This document shows, piece by piece, positions 52,812-63,479 of a stretch of 64,000 nt of DNA. The notes below the pieces were generated by a model. It made no database searches. It was not told where the DNA came from and worked only from the letters and a program-made list of their open reading frames with translations. The position numbers and the translations under genes were made by a program. Source of the stretch: PALSA-612 sp963791225 (GTDB lineage Bacteria; Actinomycetota; Thermoleophilia; Gaiellales; Gaiellaceae); NCBI GenBank assembly GCA_963791225.1, contig CAWBRV010000007.1, positions 248,001 through 312,000 of the forward strand, written 5' to 3'. How positions within the stretch are numbered: the stretch's first letter is position 1; every line of letters begins with the position of its first letter.

Positions 52812-53518
52812 GGCGGCAGCTCAACGACCCGGAGCTCGTCCGCAAGCAGTACGCGAAGGAGGACAACCTCCGCGCCCGGCAGGCGCTCTGGCGTGAACTG
52901 AACGGCCCGGACCCCAAGGTGATTCTCTGGGAGACGCTCGTCGCAGTGAAGCCCCGGCGCGTGCTCGAGGTCGGTGGCGGCGACGGTTGGCTTGCCGCGC
53001 GCCTGCGCGATGGGCTTGGCTGCGACGTCACGCTCGTCGACCAGTCCGAGCGGATGGTGGAGCTTGCCGCTGCGCGCGGTCTCGACGCACGCGTCGGAGA
53101 CGTGGAGGCCTTGCCTTTCCCCGACGACTCCTTCGACACCGTGGTCGCCGCGTGGATGCTCTACCACGTACACGACATCGACCGCGGGCTCGGCGAGCTC
53201 GCTCGCGTTCTCGAGCCGGGAGGCCACCTCGTCGCCACCACGAACTCGCGGCGCCATTGCGAGGAGTTGTTCGACCTCATCGCCTACCCGCGGGACTTCC
53301 GCGAGTGGGTCTTCAACGCCGAGAACGGCGAGGAGTCGCTCCGCCGTCATTTCGTCACGCGTCACACGTCGCGACGTCGTCGCGGTCGCAACCGTGCGCG
53401 ATCGGAGGACTCTCGTCGAGTATCAGCAGTCGATGATGGCCGAGACGCAGCCCGTGCCCGACGAGGTGCAGTGCCCCTTCCTCGTCCAGTCGCGCGGCGT
53501 TGTCTTCGACGCCTCCAC

Positions 53519-53522
<4 letters not shown>
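52808..53522 (+). CDS. class I SAM-dependent methyltransferase (frameshifted)
   Basis: About 237 aa after removing one base near 53360. Motif I is RVLEVGGGDGWLAARLRDGLG, then LVDQSERMVELAAARG, DVEALPFPDDSFDTVVAAWMLYHV and LARVLEPGGHLVATTNS. This is the UbiE/type-11 pattern. The tail in the second frame is RRDVVAVATVRDRRTLVEYQQSM. GTG start overlaps the deoB stop by 4 nt. It ends in an ATGA overlap with deoA. Substrate unknown. Confidence 0.8.
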
Positions 53523-54822
<1,300 letters not shown>

Positions 54823-54823
54823 C

Positions 54824-55648
54824 GTGCCGGAGCTCCCCGAGGTCGAGACCGTCAGGGCCCAGCTGGCGCCTGTCCTCGCCGGCCGGACGTTCGCATCGGT
54901 CGAGATCCTCGACGAGCGGCTGACGCGTCCAGTCGATCCTCGGATCGTGGAGGCCCAGCTCGACGGTGAGCGCGTCGCGTCGGTCGATCGACGTGGCAAG
55001 TATGTGGTTGTCCGGTTCGACTCCGATCTCGGCCTGCTGGTTCACCTCCGGATGACGGGGAGCTTTCTGGTCGCGCGATCCGGGGCGCTGCCGCTCGACC
55101 CGCATCGCCGTGCAGTTGTCAGGTTAGACGACGGATCGGATGTCGCATATCGTGATGTCCGCCGCTTCGGCACCTGGCTCGTGCTCGAGGCAGACGAGCT
55201 GACCGGCTACCTCGCAGAGCGGCTCGGGGAGGAGCCGCTTTCGCCGCGCTTCACGGCCCGGCATCTCTCGCGCCGGCTTGCGGGTCGTCGAGCGCCCGTC
55301 AAGGCGGCCCTGCTCGACCAGCGTGCGGTCGCCGGGATCGGAAACATCTACGCGGACGAGGCGCTCTGGTACGCGCAGGTCGATCCCTTGCGTCCGGCGG
55401 GAGAGCTCGACGGGGAGGAGGTGGCCTCCGTCCGTCGCGGCATCAGGCGCGCTCTTCGCGTCGGGATCCGTCGCCAGGGGGCGACGCTCAGCGACTACCG
55501 CACCCCGAACGGCGGCCGTGGTGGCATGCAGGACGAGTTCAAGGTCTACGGCCGAGAAGGCGAACCCTGCCCGCGGTGCGGCGCTGCGATCGCGAAGACG
55601 CGCGTCGCGGGCCGTGGCACGTCGTACTGCCCGGTGTGCCAGCGATGA
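54824..55648 (+). CDS. mutM: formamidopyrimidine-DNA glycosylase
   Basis: 274 aa. The start VPELPEVETVRAQLAPVLAG gives the catalytic Pro2 and Glu3 after removal of the first residue. The lesion-recognition loop and the conserved Lys are in DRRGKYVVV. The H2TH region is QRAVAGIGNIYADEALW. The C-terminal zinc finger is CPRCGAAIAKTRVAGRGTSYCPVCQR. It removes 8-oxoguanine. The GTG lies 1 bp after the deoA stop. Confidence 0.95.
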   Translation: MPELPEVETVRAQLAPVLAGRTFASVEILDERLTRPVDPRIVEAQLDGERVASVDRRGKYVVVRFDSDLGLLVHLRMTGSFLVARSGALPLDPHRRAVVRLDDGSDVAYRDVRRFGTWLVLEADELTGYLAERLGEEPLSPRFTARHLSRRLAGRRAPVKAALLDQRAVAGIGNIYADEALWYAQVDPLRPAGELDGEEVASVRRGIRRALRVGIRRQGATLSDYRTPNGGRGGMQDEFKVYGREGEPCPRCGAAIAKTRVAGRGTSYCPVCQR

Positions 55649-56585
55649 GCCCGTGGCTACCCGAGGGAGTCCGTGTCGGGCACTGGACGGACCGGGAGGG
55701 TTGGACGGGCTGCAGCGTGTGCCTCCTCCCGGAGGGCAGCGTCGCCTCGTGCGAGGTGCGAGGCGGCGCTCCGGGCACGCTCGGCACCGATCTCTTGCAG
55801 CCTGCCGGCGCCGGTCCGGGCGCCAACGCGATCCTGCTCACGGGTGGCAGCGCGTTCGGGCTCGCCGCCGCTGGACGGTGTCGTACGGTGGCTCGCCGAG
55901 CGCGGAATCGGTTTCGAGACGCCGGTCGCGCTCGTGCCGCTCGTGGGGGCAGCCGTCGTCTACGACCTCGGGCTCGGCGATGCCGGCGGGCGCCCGGGGC
56001 CGGAGGCCGGCTATGCAGCGTGCAACGCTGCGTCCGAGCAGGTCGAGCGTGGCAGCATCGGCGCTGGGACGGGTTGCACCGTCGGGAAGCTGCTCGGGTC
56101 CCGAGTACTGGACGAAGGGCGGCTTCGGCCTCGCGTCTGCGGAGCTGCCAGGGGGCGGGATTGTCGCGGCGGTGGCCGTGGTGAACGCGGTCGGCGACGT
56201 GCTCGCTGCCGATGGATCCGTTCTTGCGGGAATCCGTCGGGAGGGCGGCTACGTGCCGTCCGAGGACGTGATCGCTGAGGGCGCGACGATCAGGCGCCCG
56301 TGGCGCGAGGCGACGACGCTCGTCTGCCTCCTCACCGACGTCGTGCTGACGAAGACCGAGGCGTGGATGTGCGCGCGGGCGGCGAACGCAGGCGTTGCTC
56401 GAGCAGTTTCGCCCGTCTGGACGCCGTTCGACGGCGACACGGTCTTCTGCGCGTCGACCTGTCGCGCCGGGGGCGACGCGCTGACCGTGTCGCTGCTGGC
56501 AGCTTCGGTCGTCGCGGAAGCGATCCGAGACGGAGTGCGCGAGGCGTCGGGAGCCCCGGGATGTCCGGCCGTTTCGGGCCGCTGA
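55645..56585 (+). CDS. P1/S58 family peptidase, DmpA-like (two frameshifts)
   Basis: About 312 aa after removing bases near 55870 and 56099. The order is typical: ATG-coupled start SPWLPEGVRVGHWTDREGWTGCSVCLLPEG, GANAILLTGGSAFGLAA, DGVVRWLAERGIGFETPVALVPLVGAAVVYDL, then GSIGAGTGCTVGKLLG and KGGFGLASAELPGG, where self-cleaving members are processed. It may act as a beta-aminopeptidase or D-aminopeptidase. It overlaps mutM by 4 nt. Confidence 0.82.
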
Positions 56586-56598
56586 CCGAGGCCCGGTG

Positions 56599-56722
56599 CT
56601 GTGGACGAATAGGCACAGAATCGTCACATTCCGGTTTCACCTGCATGCGAATTTCGCGAGTACGATCGAAAGTGGGTGGTGGGCTGGGGTGCCCCGAGCG
56701 AGAGAGCCCAGCGGGTGCCGGT
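56599..56722 (+). repeat. intergenic GTGGG element, copy D
   Basis: CTGTGGAC at 56599-56606, TCGTCAC at 56621-56627, an 8-bp gap, TTCACC at 56636-56641, 19 bp, TACGAT at 56661-56666, then GTGGGTGGTGGG from 56672. GCTGGG/CCCAGC can form a stem. It ends just before the separate recO -10 at 56725. Confidence 0.75.
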
Positions 56723-56724
56723 TC

Positions 56725-56730
56725 TAGACT
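56725..56730 (+). promoter_or_regulatory. -10 TAGACT of recO
   Basis: TAGACT begins 13 bp before the GTG of recO. It shows that recO has its own leaderless start below element D. Confidence 0.55.
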
Positions 56731-56737
56731 GGTCTGG

Positions 56738-57487
56738 GTGGCCGGCCGGACTCTGAAGACCGAGGCGATCGTCCTGCGCTCGCTTCGGTTTGGCGAGGCG
56801 GACAGGATCCTCCACGTGTACACGCTCGTGCACGGACGCATGGGCGTGATCGCGAAGGGGGCCCGGAAGACGAAATCGCGCTTCGGCGGTCGCCTCGAGC
56901 CGCTCTCCCATGTCGAGCTCCTGCTCCACGTCGGCTCAGGCGAGCTGGCGACGCTGACCGGCGCGGATCTCGTCCGCTCGCATGCGTCGGCGCGAGAGGA
57001 GCCGTACCGGCTCGCGGTAGGCCTGATCGGAGCGGAGGCGATGCTGCGCCTGTTCCCGGAGCAGGAGCGCTCCGACCAGGCGTTCACGGCTCTCACCCGC
57101 TTCCTTGACCTGCTCGACGACCTGCCGGTGCGCGAAGGCGTCCGGCCGGAGCTCGCTGCGCTCGGCCTCGCGTTCCAGCTCAAGCTCCTCTGGGTGGCGG
57201 GCTACCTTCCGCACCTCGGGAGCTGCGCCGAGTGCGGCTCGGTTGGCCCGTTCGCCGGGTTCTCGGCGCGGGCCGGCGGCGTTGTCTGCCGCAACTGCGC
57301 GGCGTCGTCGGCCGCGATCGTGCTGACGCCGGACGGTGCGGCCGGTCTCGAGGGGCTGCTGAGGCATCCGCTCGCGGAAGCGGAGCAGGTGCCGTTGAGC
57401 GCCCGCGGTGCTCGCGACATCCTCGCGGCGGTCGCCGCGTCCTACGAGTACCACGGCGGCTTCCGGCTCAGGACGCTCTCGGCGTGA
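56738..57487 (+). CDS. recO: DNA repair protein RecO
   Basis: 249 aa. The N-terminal OB fold reads LKTEAIVLRSLRFGEADRILHVYTLVHGRMGVIAKGARKTKSRFGGRLEP. The C-terminal helical part holds a zinc motif with cysteines in GSCAECG and VCRNCAA. It loads RecA with RecF/RecR. Its 3' end overlaps the convergent dioxygenase gene by 20 nt. Confidence 0.92.
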   Translation: MAGRTLKTEAIVLRSLRFGEADRILHVYTLVHGRMGVIAKGARKTKSRFGGRLEPLSHVELLLHVGSGELATLTGADLVRSHASAREEPYRLAVGLIGAEAMLRLFPEQERSDQAFTALTRFLDLLDDLPVREGVRPELAALGLAFQLKLLWVAGYLPHLGSCAECGSVGPFAGFSARAGGVVCRNCAASSAAIVLTPDGAAGLEGLLRHPLAEAEQVPLSARGARDILAAVAASYEYHGGFRLRTLSA

Positions 57488-58301
57488 ACGAGGCGCAGAG
57501 CATCCCGAAGTAGGTCGGAGCCTCGTACGAGAGCAGCTCCGCGTCGAAGCCGTCTCCGACAGCGCCGTGGAGGACGAGCATCTGCCACCAGCTGTCGGCC
57601 TGCGCGGTGCCCACGAAGTCGGGATCGATGTCGAGCAGACCCTCGAGCCGGTCGTCCCGCACGAGCTCGACGATCTGCGCGTCGTAGGCGGCCGACGCGG
57701 GGTCGAACCCGTACGGGCCGTCAGGGTCGTGCGCATGGCCATGATCGGCGCTCGCAATCAGCGCGACTCGCTTGCCGGATGCCGCCGCCGTCTCGGCGAC
57801 GATCTGACCAGCCTCGACGTGGACATGTCCAGGAAGATCGCGAGCCGGCGAGACCAGCACGACGCCGGGTGGCTGCTCCGCCCGACCGCCCATGTACCAG
57901 AGCGGGATCAAGGCGCCCCAGTCCATCGGCATGGACGCCTCGGTCGGCCTGTTGCCGCCGTAGCTGACCGCCGTCGCCGGGATGCCGGCTCCGGCGAGGC
58001 CGCCGAGCAGCGCGACCGCGAGATCGAGGTCGACGGGAGACTCGAGCGTGATCTCGCGCGTGCCCTCTCCGACCGCTCCCTCGAGCCTGCCGGCGACGAT
58101 CACGGCGAGGGAGCCGTCGACATGGACGTTGTGCGGTGTCAGCACGACCACTGTGTCCGGTCTCGCGGTGTCGAAGCGGCGGCCGAGCTCCTCGAGTCCG
58201 GCCCGCGTTACGGCCGCCACGCCGAGCTCGGACTCGTCGCAGAGCTCCGCGACTGCAATGCCGCCGTGCGGCGCGATGGCGGCGACCACGATCCCGCTCA
58301 C
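57468..58301 (-). CDS. class III extradiol dioxygenase-like protein (LigB fold)
   Basis: 277 aa from the GTG at 58301 (VSGIVVAAIAPHGGIAV), which fits both the family N terminus and a minus-strand GATACT at leaderless spacing. Probable metal His residues lie in IAPHGG and VVLTPHNVHVDG, with a further site in IASADHGHAHDPDG. The MEMO/LigB fold is shared by ring-cleaving dioxygenases and non-enzymatic relatives; substrate unknown. Confidence 0.75.
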   Translation of the reverse strand: MSGIVVAAIAPHGGIAVAELCDESELGVAAVTRAGLEELGRRFDTARPDTVVVLTPHNVHVDGSLAVIVAGRLEGAVGEGTREITLESPVDLDLAVALLGGLAGAGIPATAVSYGGNRPTEASMPMDWGALIPLWYMGGRAEQPPGVVLVSPARDLPGHVHVEAGQIVAETAAASGKRVALIASADHGHAHDPDGPYGFDPASAAYDAQIVELVRDDRLEGLLDIDPDFVGTAQADSWWQMLVLHGAVGDGFDAELLSYEAPTYFGMLCASFTPRAS

Positions 58302-58308
58302 GCGCTGC

Positions 58309-58314
58309 AGTATC
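58309..58314 (-). promoter_or_regulatory. -10 GATACT of the dioxygenase gene
   Basis: On the minus strand GATACT begins 13 bp before the GTG at 58301, leaderless spacing. Confidence 0.45.
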
Positions 58315-58341
58315 ACGGGTGGACGTGTCGCTCCGGCACCC

Positions 58342-58460
58342 CTGTGGACGAGTTGTTCCACTATTGGCACGAAGGCGTCACTGACACGTGCCTATTTCGC
58401 CGGTACCGTCCTCGGCGTGGGCGGAGGGACGACGCCCCACCCTTGGGTGGGGGGCGGTCC
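58342..58460 (+). repeat. intergenic GTGGG element, copy G
   Basis: CTGTGGAC at 58342-58349, TTGGCAC (degenerate box) at 58364-58370, an 8-bp gap, CACTGA at 58379-58384, 19 bp, TACCGT at 58404-58409, then GTGGGCGGAGGG and the 8-bp perfect stem CCCCACCC/GGGTGGGG. Confidence 0.6.
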
Positions 58461-58504
58461 GCGGGTGCCTCGCCCCCGCTCGCGCAGCTGCGAGACTGGC
58501 GGCC

Positions 58505-58942
58505 GTGAGACGGGCGCTTCCAGGCGGGTTCGAGCTCGACGACGATGCGGGGCGGATCGACGTCGTGGCGGTGCATCGGTACCTGTCGGAGGAGTCGTAC
58601 TGGGCGAGCGGGCGTTCGTTCGAGACCGTCGAGCGACTCGTCCGCGAGGCTGCGCGGGTCGTCGGGCTCTACCACGGCGGCGCGCAAGTCGGCTTCGCGC
58701 GGGTGGTATCCGACGGGGTCGCGGTCGCGTATCTCGCCGACGTCTACGTGCTGCCCGAGCATCGCGGACAGGGGCTCGGCGAGGAGCTCGTGCGCGAGGT
58801 GGTCGAGCTCGGGCCACTCGCGAGCGTGCGCTGGCTCCTGCATACGCGGGACGCGCACTCGCTCTACGCGAGGTTCGGCTTCGACCCGCCAGGCGAGCGG
58901 CTCATGGAGCGCCAGACCGGAGGCTCACAGGTTGGCGGCTGA
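58505..58942 (+). CDS. GNAT family N-acetyltransferase
   Basis: 145 aa from the GTG at 58505 (VRRALPGGFELDDD); upstream in-frame codons fall inside element G. The acetyl-CoA loop is VLPEHRGQGLGEELVREVVEL, after RVVSDGVAVAYLADVYV. The order and LYARFGFDPPGERLMER at the end match the small GNAT family of the YjdJ/Atm type. Substrate unknown. It overlaps the MFS gene start. Confidence 0.85.
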   Translation: MRRALPGGFELDDDAGRIDVVAVHRYLSEESYWASGRSFETVERLVREAARVVGLYHGGAQVGFARVVSDGVAVAYLADVYVLPEHRGQGLGEELVREVVELGPLASVRWLLHTRDAHSLYARFGFDPPGERLMERQTGGSQVGG

Positions 58943-60296
58943 CCGTTCCGGGCGGCTGCTGACCGCAGTGGTCGCGGCATCGGTGGCCGTGGCCTTTGCG
59001 GACTCGTCGATCGTCGTCCTGGCGCTACCCGCGCTCTACACGGACTTCCACACATCCCTTACGGGCGTGTCCTTCGTGATCACGTCGTACAATTTCGTCG
59101 TCTTCGTGGGGGCGTTCGCCCTCGTTCCGTTCACGCGGCGCCTGCACGTGCGGGAGGTGACCCGCGTGGGTCTGGCGCTGTTCACCGCGGGCTCGGTCGG
59201 CTGCGCCGCGGCCTGGGGGCTCACGCCGCTGATCGTGTCCCGCTGCGTCCAGGGGGCGGGCGGCGCGCTGCTCCTCGCCGGCTCGCTGCCCCTGCTGGGT
59301 GCGATCGCCGGCGGGCCGCAGCGAGGGGCCCGGATCTGGACGGCGGCGGGGACCTTCGGCGCTGCGCTCGGGCCGGCCCTCGGCGGTGTGCTCACGCAGC
59401 TCGCAGACTGGCGGGCGATCTTCGTCTTCCAGGCCCCGATCGCGGCCGTGGCGCTCGTCGCCACCTTCGACCGACGGGTGCACGAGTTGCCCGTGGAGGA
59501 GCAGGCGCCGAGGCGCCGCGGGGCCACCGTGGCGAACACCGGGCTCGCGCTCGTGTTCGCCGGGCTCGTGGGCGCGCTGTTCCTCTCCGTGCTGCTCGTG
59601 ATCACCGTGTGGGAGCGCCGCCCGATCGCCGGTGCGCTGATCGTGAGTGCTCTGCCGGCGGCGGCGTTCCTCGTGCGGCCGCTAGCCGCCCGCCTTCCCC
59701 GCGGGGAGGCGGCCACCGGCGGCGCGCTGCTGCTTGCCGCGGGTCTCGTCGCCCTCGCGCTGCTGCCCGCGATCAGCGACGTGCTGCTCGCGATCTCGCT
59801 CGGTTTCTGCGGCGTCGGCCTTGGCCTCGCCGTCCCGGTCCTCACCGTCGACTCGATCGACCCCGAGCACGCGCCGCTCCGGAGCGGGACGATCACGGTC
59901 GGCGCGCGCCATCTCGGGCTCGTCGCCTCCGTCGCGCTGATCGCGCCGTTGCTCACCCATTCCCTCGACTCGGTGCAGACGAGGGCCACGCTGGCCGGTA
60001 CGCGCGTGATCATGGACGGGAACATCGATCTGACCAAGAAGGTGCCGATCGCGCTCGACATGCGCGACGCGTTCCAGCGCGCACAGAGCGGCGAGATCCC
60101 CGACCTGGCCAAGCCGTTCGACGACCGTGGGGCGAAGACGGACTCGAGCCTGCGCACGCTTCGCGACACGCTCCTCGACACGCTCCGCGGCCCCGTCTCG
60201 CGGGCCTTCCGCTCGTCGTTCTTCCTGTCCGCGCTCTTCGCGCTGCTCGCGCTGATCCCGGCCCGCATGCTGCGCGAGAAGGACTCGGAGGCATGA
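58932..60296 (+). CDS. MFS transporter, DHA2-like
   Basis: 454 aa from a TTG at 58932 that overlaps the GNAT stop. About 12 helices. The N-terminal half has FADSSIVVLALPALYTDFHTSLTGVSFVITSYNF and RCVQGAGGALLLAGSLPLLGAI (family motif region). A ~75-residue extracytoplasmic insertion before the last helix (VPIALDMRDAFQRAQSGEIPDLAKPF...) is unusual. It is probably a drug or metabolite efflux pump. The exact start is uncertain. Confidence 0.82.
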   Translation: MAADRSGRLLTAVVAASVAVAFADSSIVVLALPALYTDFHTSLTGVSFVITSYNFVVFVGAFALVPFTRRLHVREVTRVGLALFTAGSVGCAAAWGLTPLIVSRCVQGAGGALLLAGSLPLLGAIAGGPQRGARIWTAAGTFGAALGPALGGVLTQLADWRAIFVFQAPIAAVALVATFDRRVHELPVEEQAPRRRGATVANTGLALVFAGLVGALFLSVLLVITVWERRPIAGALIVSALPAAAFLVRPLAARLPRGEAATGGALLLAAGLVALALLPAISDVLLAISLGFCGVGLGLAVPVLTVDSIDPEHAPLRSGTITVGARHLGLVASVALIAPLLTHSLDSVQTRATLAGTRVIMDGNIDLTKKVPIALDMRDAFQRAQSGEIPDLAKPFDDRGAKTDSSLRTLRDTLLDTLRGPVSRAFRSSFFLSALFALLALIPARMLREKDSEA

Positions 60297-60742
60297 GGCG
60301 CCTGTCCGGATCGAGGATCGTGCTGCTCGTCCTCGGAGCAGCGGCAGTGACTCTGATCGCCGTCGAGCTCGGAATGGGCGCGATCGGCTTCGGAGAGGCG
60401 CACCTCGCGAACCCCTGCACGACGAAGCCGCATGTGAGCGAGGGCGGGTTCTTCGGCTCGATCGACGCGGCCGTGCAGCGCTTCGCACTCTCGGGGCTGA
60501 ACGGGGCGGCCTGCTCGCTTCACACCTCGCGCGAGGAGCTCGTGCTCTCGTTCGCGCCGTCGCTGGGCACGAAGAAGGTGCGCTGGGACAAGGCGACGAT
60601 CCGGAAGGCGCTGCGCGCGGGCTTCGAGCGGGCGGCGCACGACACGGCCGGGGGCGGCATCTTCGGTAACGCGCTCGCCTTCGTCATGCGCGAGGCGATC
60701 GCCGACCCGCTCGCCTTCCTGCTCGGCGAGAAGTTCGGGTAG
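60293..60742 (+). CDS. membrane-anchored hypothetical protein
   Basis: 149 aa. N-terminal helix RIVLLVLGAAAVTLIAVELG, then an external domain with two cysteines (NPCTTKPH, AACSLHTS) and a helical end. It is coupled to the MFS gene by an ATGA overlap, so it may be a partner of the transporter. No family. It abuts the convergent glyS without a gap. Confidence 0.65.
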   Translation: MRRLSGSRIVLLVLGAAAVTLIAVELGMGAIGFGEAHLANPCTTKPHVSEGGFFGSIDAAVQRFALSGLNGAACSLHTSREELVLSFAPSLGTKKVRWDKATIRKALRAGFERAAHDTAGGGIFGNALAFVMREAIADPLAFLLGEKFG

Positions 60743-62113
60743 TCAGTCGCCCTTGGGCGTCGCCCAGGGCCGGGCCAGCGCGTCGTCGAGGTACGCGGCG
60801 GCGCCGCCGATCGGCAGCCGCTCCTGGGCCAGGGAGTCGCGTTCGCGGATAGTGATCGTGTCGTCCTCGAGCGTCTGGTCGTCGATCGTGAACGCGAACG
60901 GCGTGCCGATCTCGTCCTGCCGGCGGTAGCGCCGGCCGATCGCGCCGCTGTCGTCGTACTCGACGAAATGGCGCCGCCGCAGCTCCTCGTACAGCGCCCG
61001 TGCCTTCGAGACCATGCCCTCGCTCTTGCCGACCAGCGGCAGGATCGCCGCCTTGATCGGGGCGATCTGCGGGTGCAATCGGAGCACGGTGCGTTCCCGG
61101 TCGGCGACGACCTCCTCGTCGTACGCGTCCACGAGCATCGCGACGAGGATCCGCTCGATGCTGACGGCCGGCTCGATCACGTGAGGCGTGTAGCGCTCGC
61201 CGTCCTGCCCGACGTACTCGAGCTTCGTCGTCGAGAACTCCGTGTGCCGCGTGAGGTCGTAGTCGCCCCGGTTCGCGACGCCCTCGAGCTCCGACCAGCC
61301 GATCGGGTACAGGTACTCGATGTCGCTCGTTCCCTGCGAGTAGTGTGAGCGCTCCTCGGCGTCGTGCTCGCGGACGCGCAGGCGGCTCCGGCGCAGGCCG
61401 TGCGCGAGGTACCACGAGACGCGCTCGTCGACCCAGTAGCGGTACCACTGCTCGGCCTCGGGGGGCGGCACGAAGAACTCCATCTCCATCTGCTCGAACT
61501 CGCGGACGCGGAAGAGGAAGTTGCCGGGCGTGATCTCGTTCCGGAACGACTTGCCGACCTGCGCGATGCCGAACGGCGGCTTGCGGCGCGCGATCTGCAG
61601 GACGTTCTTGAAGTTGACGAAGATCCCCTGCGCGGTCTCGGGTCGCAGGAACGCGCGCGAGCCGGCCTCCTGCACCGGACCGACCGTGGTCTCGAACATC
61701 AGGTTGAACTGCCGCGCCTCGGTCAGGTCGCAGTCGGGCGTCTCGCCCGGGCGCTTCGAGGGCTTGCGCCCGCACTGGGAGTCTTCGATGTGGTCGGCGC
61801 GGAACCGGAGCTTGCAGGTGCGACAGTCGACGAGCGGGTCCGTGAAGCCCTCGATGTGCCCCGACGCCTCCCACACGCGCGGGTGGAGGATGATCGCCGA
61901 GTCGAGCGCGACGATGTCGTCCCGCTCCTGCACCATCGCCCGCAGCCAGCGCTCGCGGATGTTGTTCTTCGCGAGCACGCCGTAGTGGCCGTAGTCGAAG
62001 GTCGAGCCGAGCCCGCCGTAGATCTCGGACGACGGGAAGACGAAGCCGCGCCGTCGGCACAGCGAGACGATCTTGTCCATCGTCACGAGGTCGGTCGGCG
62101 GTTGCTCGGTCAT
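60743..62113 (-). CDS. glyS: glycyl-tRNA synthetase, dimeric (alpha2) type
   Basis: 456 aa from the ATG at 62113 (MTEQPPTDLVTMDKIVSLCRRRGFVFPSSEIYGG). Class II motifs: FNLMFETTVGP, AQGIFVNFKNVLQ, SFRNEITPGNFLFRVREFEQMEMEFF and the C-terminal anticodon domain ending RPWATPKGD. This is the single-chain type of actinobacteria and eukaryotes, not alpha2beta2. A TAACGT on the minus strand lies upstream. Confidence 0.95.
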   Translation of the reverse strand: MTEQPPTDLVTMDKIVSLCRRRGFVFPSSEIYGGLGSTFDYGHYGVLAKNNIRERWLRAMVQERDDIVALDSAIILHPRVWEASGHIEGFTDPLVDCRTCKLRFRADHIEDSQCGRKPSKRPGETPDCDLTEARQFNLMFETTVGPVQEAGSRAFLRPETAQGIFVNFKNVLQIARRKPPFGIAQVGKSFRNEITPGNFLFRVREFEQMEMEFFVPPPEAEQWYRYWVDERVSWYLAHGLRRSRLRVREHDAEERSHYSQGTSDIEYLYPIGWSELEGVANRGDYDLTRHTEFSTTKLEYVGQDGERYTPHVIEPAVSIERILVAMLVDAYDEEVVADRERTVLRLHPQIAPIKAAILPLVGKSEGMVSKARALYEELRRRHFVEYDDSGAIGRRYRRQDEIGTPFAFTIDDQTLEDDTITIRERDSLAQERLPIGGAAAYLDDALARPWATPKGD

Positions 62114-62131
62114 CGCGTGCGACACGTTAGT

Positions 62132-62137
62132 CAGAAT
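62132..62137 (+). promoter_or_regulatory. -10-like CAGAAT of the M20 amidohydrolase
   Basis: CAGAAT begins 13 bp before the GTG at 62145, at the leaderless spacing. The first base differs from TANNNT. Confidence 0.35.
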
Positions 62138-62144
62138 CCCCCGT

Positions 62145-63299
62145 GTGAGCACACTGGTCTCGTCCGAGCTCGAGCAGCAGGCGATCGTCTGGCGGCGGCA
62201 TCTCCACGCGCATCCAGAGCTGTCGTTCGAGGAGTACGAGACCTCGCAGTTCGTCGAGGAGACGCTGCGCTCGTTCGACGGGCTCGAGCTCGAACGTCCC
62301 ACGCCGACGTCGGTCGTCGCGACGCTCCGGGGCACGCGGCCGGGTCGCGTGCTCGCTTTGCGGGCCGACCTCGACGCGCTACCGATCCAGGAGGAGAGCG
62401 GCCTCGAGTTCGCGTCCACGCGGCCGGGTGTCATGCACGCCTGCGGACACGACGGGCACACGGCCATGCTGCTCGGGACGGCGAAAGCGCTCTGCGGCCG
62501 GCGTGACGAGCTGGCGGGCGAGATTCGCTTCCTGTTCCAGCACGCCGAGGAGAAGCTGCCGGGCGGTGCGCGCCAGCTCGTCGATGCGGGCGTGATGGAC
62601 GGCGTCGACCTCGTCGTAGGCGCCCATCTCGCGTCGATGAAGGACGTCGGCATGATCGGGTGCCCGGCCGGGCCGATGGCCGCCGCCGCCGACGTCTTCT
62701 CGGCCGAGATCCGCGGCCGGGGCGGCCACGCGGCTGCGCCGCACAAGGCGCTCGACCCGATCGCCGTCGCGGCGCAGGTGATCACGAACACCCAGCACCT
62801 CGTCTCGCGGACCGTCGACCCGATCGCGAGCGCCGTCGTCTCGATCACCCGCATCCATGCCGGGACGGCAGACAACATCATCCCGGAGTCGGTCGCGCTC
62901 GGCGGCACCGTGCGGACGTTCGACCAGGCCGTGCGCGCGGAGGTGCGGGAGAGGCTCGAGCGCATCTTCCGCGGCGTCACGGAGGCGCACGGCGCGGCCT
63001 ACACGTTCGCGTACGAGGAGGGCTATGCGGCGGTGATCAACGACGAGCAGGCGGCGGCTACCGTCCTCGCCGCCGCCCGGGCCGAGCTCGGCGACGACGC
63101 GATCATGGACACGGAGCCGATCATGGGAGGCGAGGACTTCTCCGCCTATCTCGAGAAGGCTCCGGGCGCGTTCTTCTGGGTCGGCGCCGGCAGCGAGGAC
63201 GCTGTCTCGCACCACCACCCGCGCTTCACGATCGACGAGGCCGCCCTCCGCTCCGGCATGGCCGTCTTCGTCCGTACGGCGCTCGACTACCTGGCCTGA
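62145..63299 (+). CDS. M20 family amidohydrolase (hippurate/indole-acyl hydrolase type)
   Basis: 384 aa from the GTG at 62145 (VSTLVSSELEQQAIVWRRHLHAHPELSFEEYETSQF). Metal motifs: RADLDALPIQEESGLEFAS, VMHACGHDGHTAMLLG, FQHAEEKLPGGARQLVDAG and the C-terminal MGGEDFSAYLEKAPGAFFWVGAG. This is the IAA-amino acid/hippurate hydrolase group. The start is divergent from glyS. Confidence 0.92.
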   Translation: MSTLVSSELEQQAIVWRRHLHAHPELSFEEYETSQFVEETLRSFDGLELERPTPTSVVATLRGTRPGRVLALRADLDALPIQEESGLEFASTRPGVMHACGHDGHTAMLLGTAKALCGRRDELAGEIRFLFQHAEEKLPGGARQLVDAGVMDGVDLVVGAHLASMKDVGMIGCPAGPMAAAADVFSAEIRGRGGHAAAPHKALDPIAVAAQVITNTQHLVSRTVDPIASAVVSITRIHAGTADNIIPESVALGGTVRTFDQAVRAEVRERLERIFRGVTEAHGAAYTFAYEEGYAAVINDEQAAATVLAAARAELGDDAIMDTEPIMGGEDFSAYLEKAPGAFFWVGAGSEDAVSHHHPRFTIDEAALRSGMAVFVRTALDYLA

Positions 63300-63324
63300 C
63301 GGCATCCCTGGCCGGCGAGGCCAC

Positions 63325-63463
63325 GGCCTGACGGGCGAGCGCCCATTCGCAACCCCACCCAGGGAGGGGAAGAAAACCGCCCGCCACCCGCGGTGAGCGT
63401 ATCGCGCGAATGCGCTCGAGACTGTGCCGTGGGTGTGACGAAAGTGAAACTCTTTCTCCACAG
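63325..63463 (-). repeat. intergenic GTGGG element, copy F (minus strand)
   Basis: Read on the minus strand: CTGTGGA (63463-63457), TCGTCAC (63441-63435), an 8-bp gap, CACAGT (63426-63421), 19 bp, TACGCT (63401-63396), then GGGTGGCGGG and CCCCTCCC/GGGTGGGG. Its G-rich end points into the 3' end of the amidohydrolase. Confidence 0.65.
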
Positions 63464-63467
63464 CGGT

Positions 63468-63473
63468 CAGAAT
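63468..63473 (+). promoter_or_regulatory. -10-like CAGAAT of ppsR
   Basis: CAGAAT begins 12 bp before the ATG at 63480, next to the left end of element F. Confidence 0.35.
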
Positions 63474-63479
63474 GGGCCC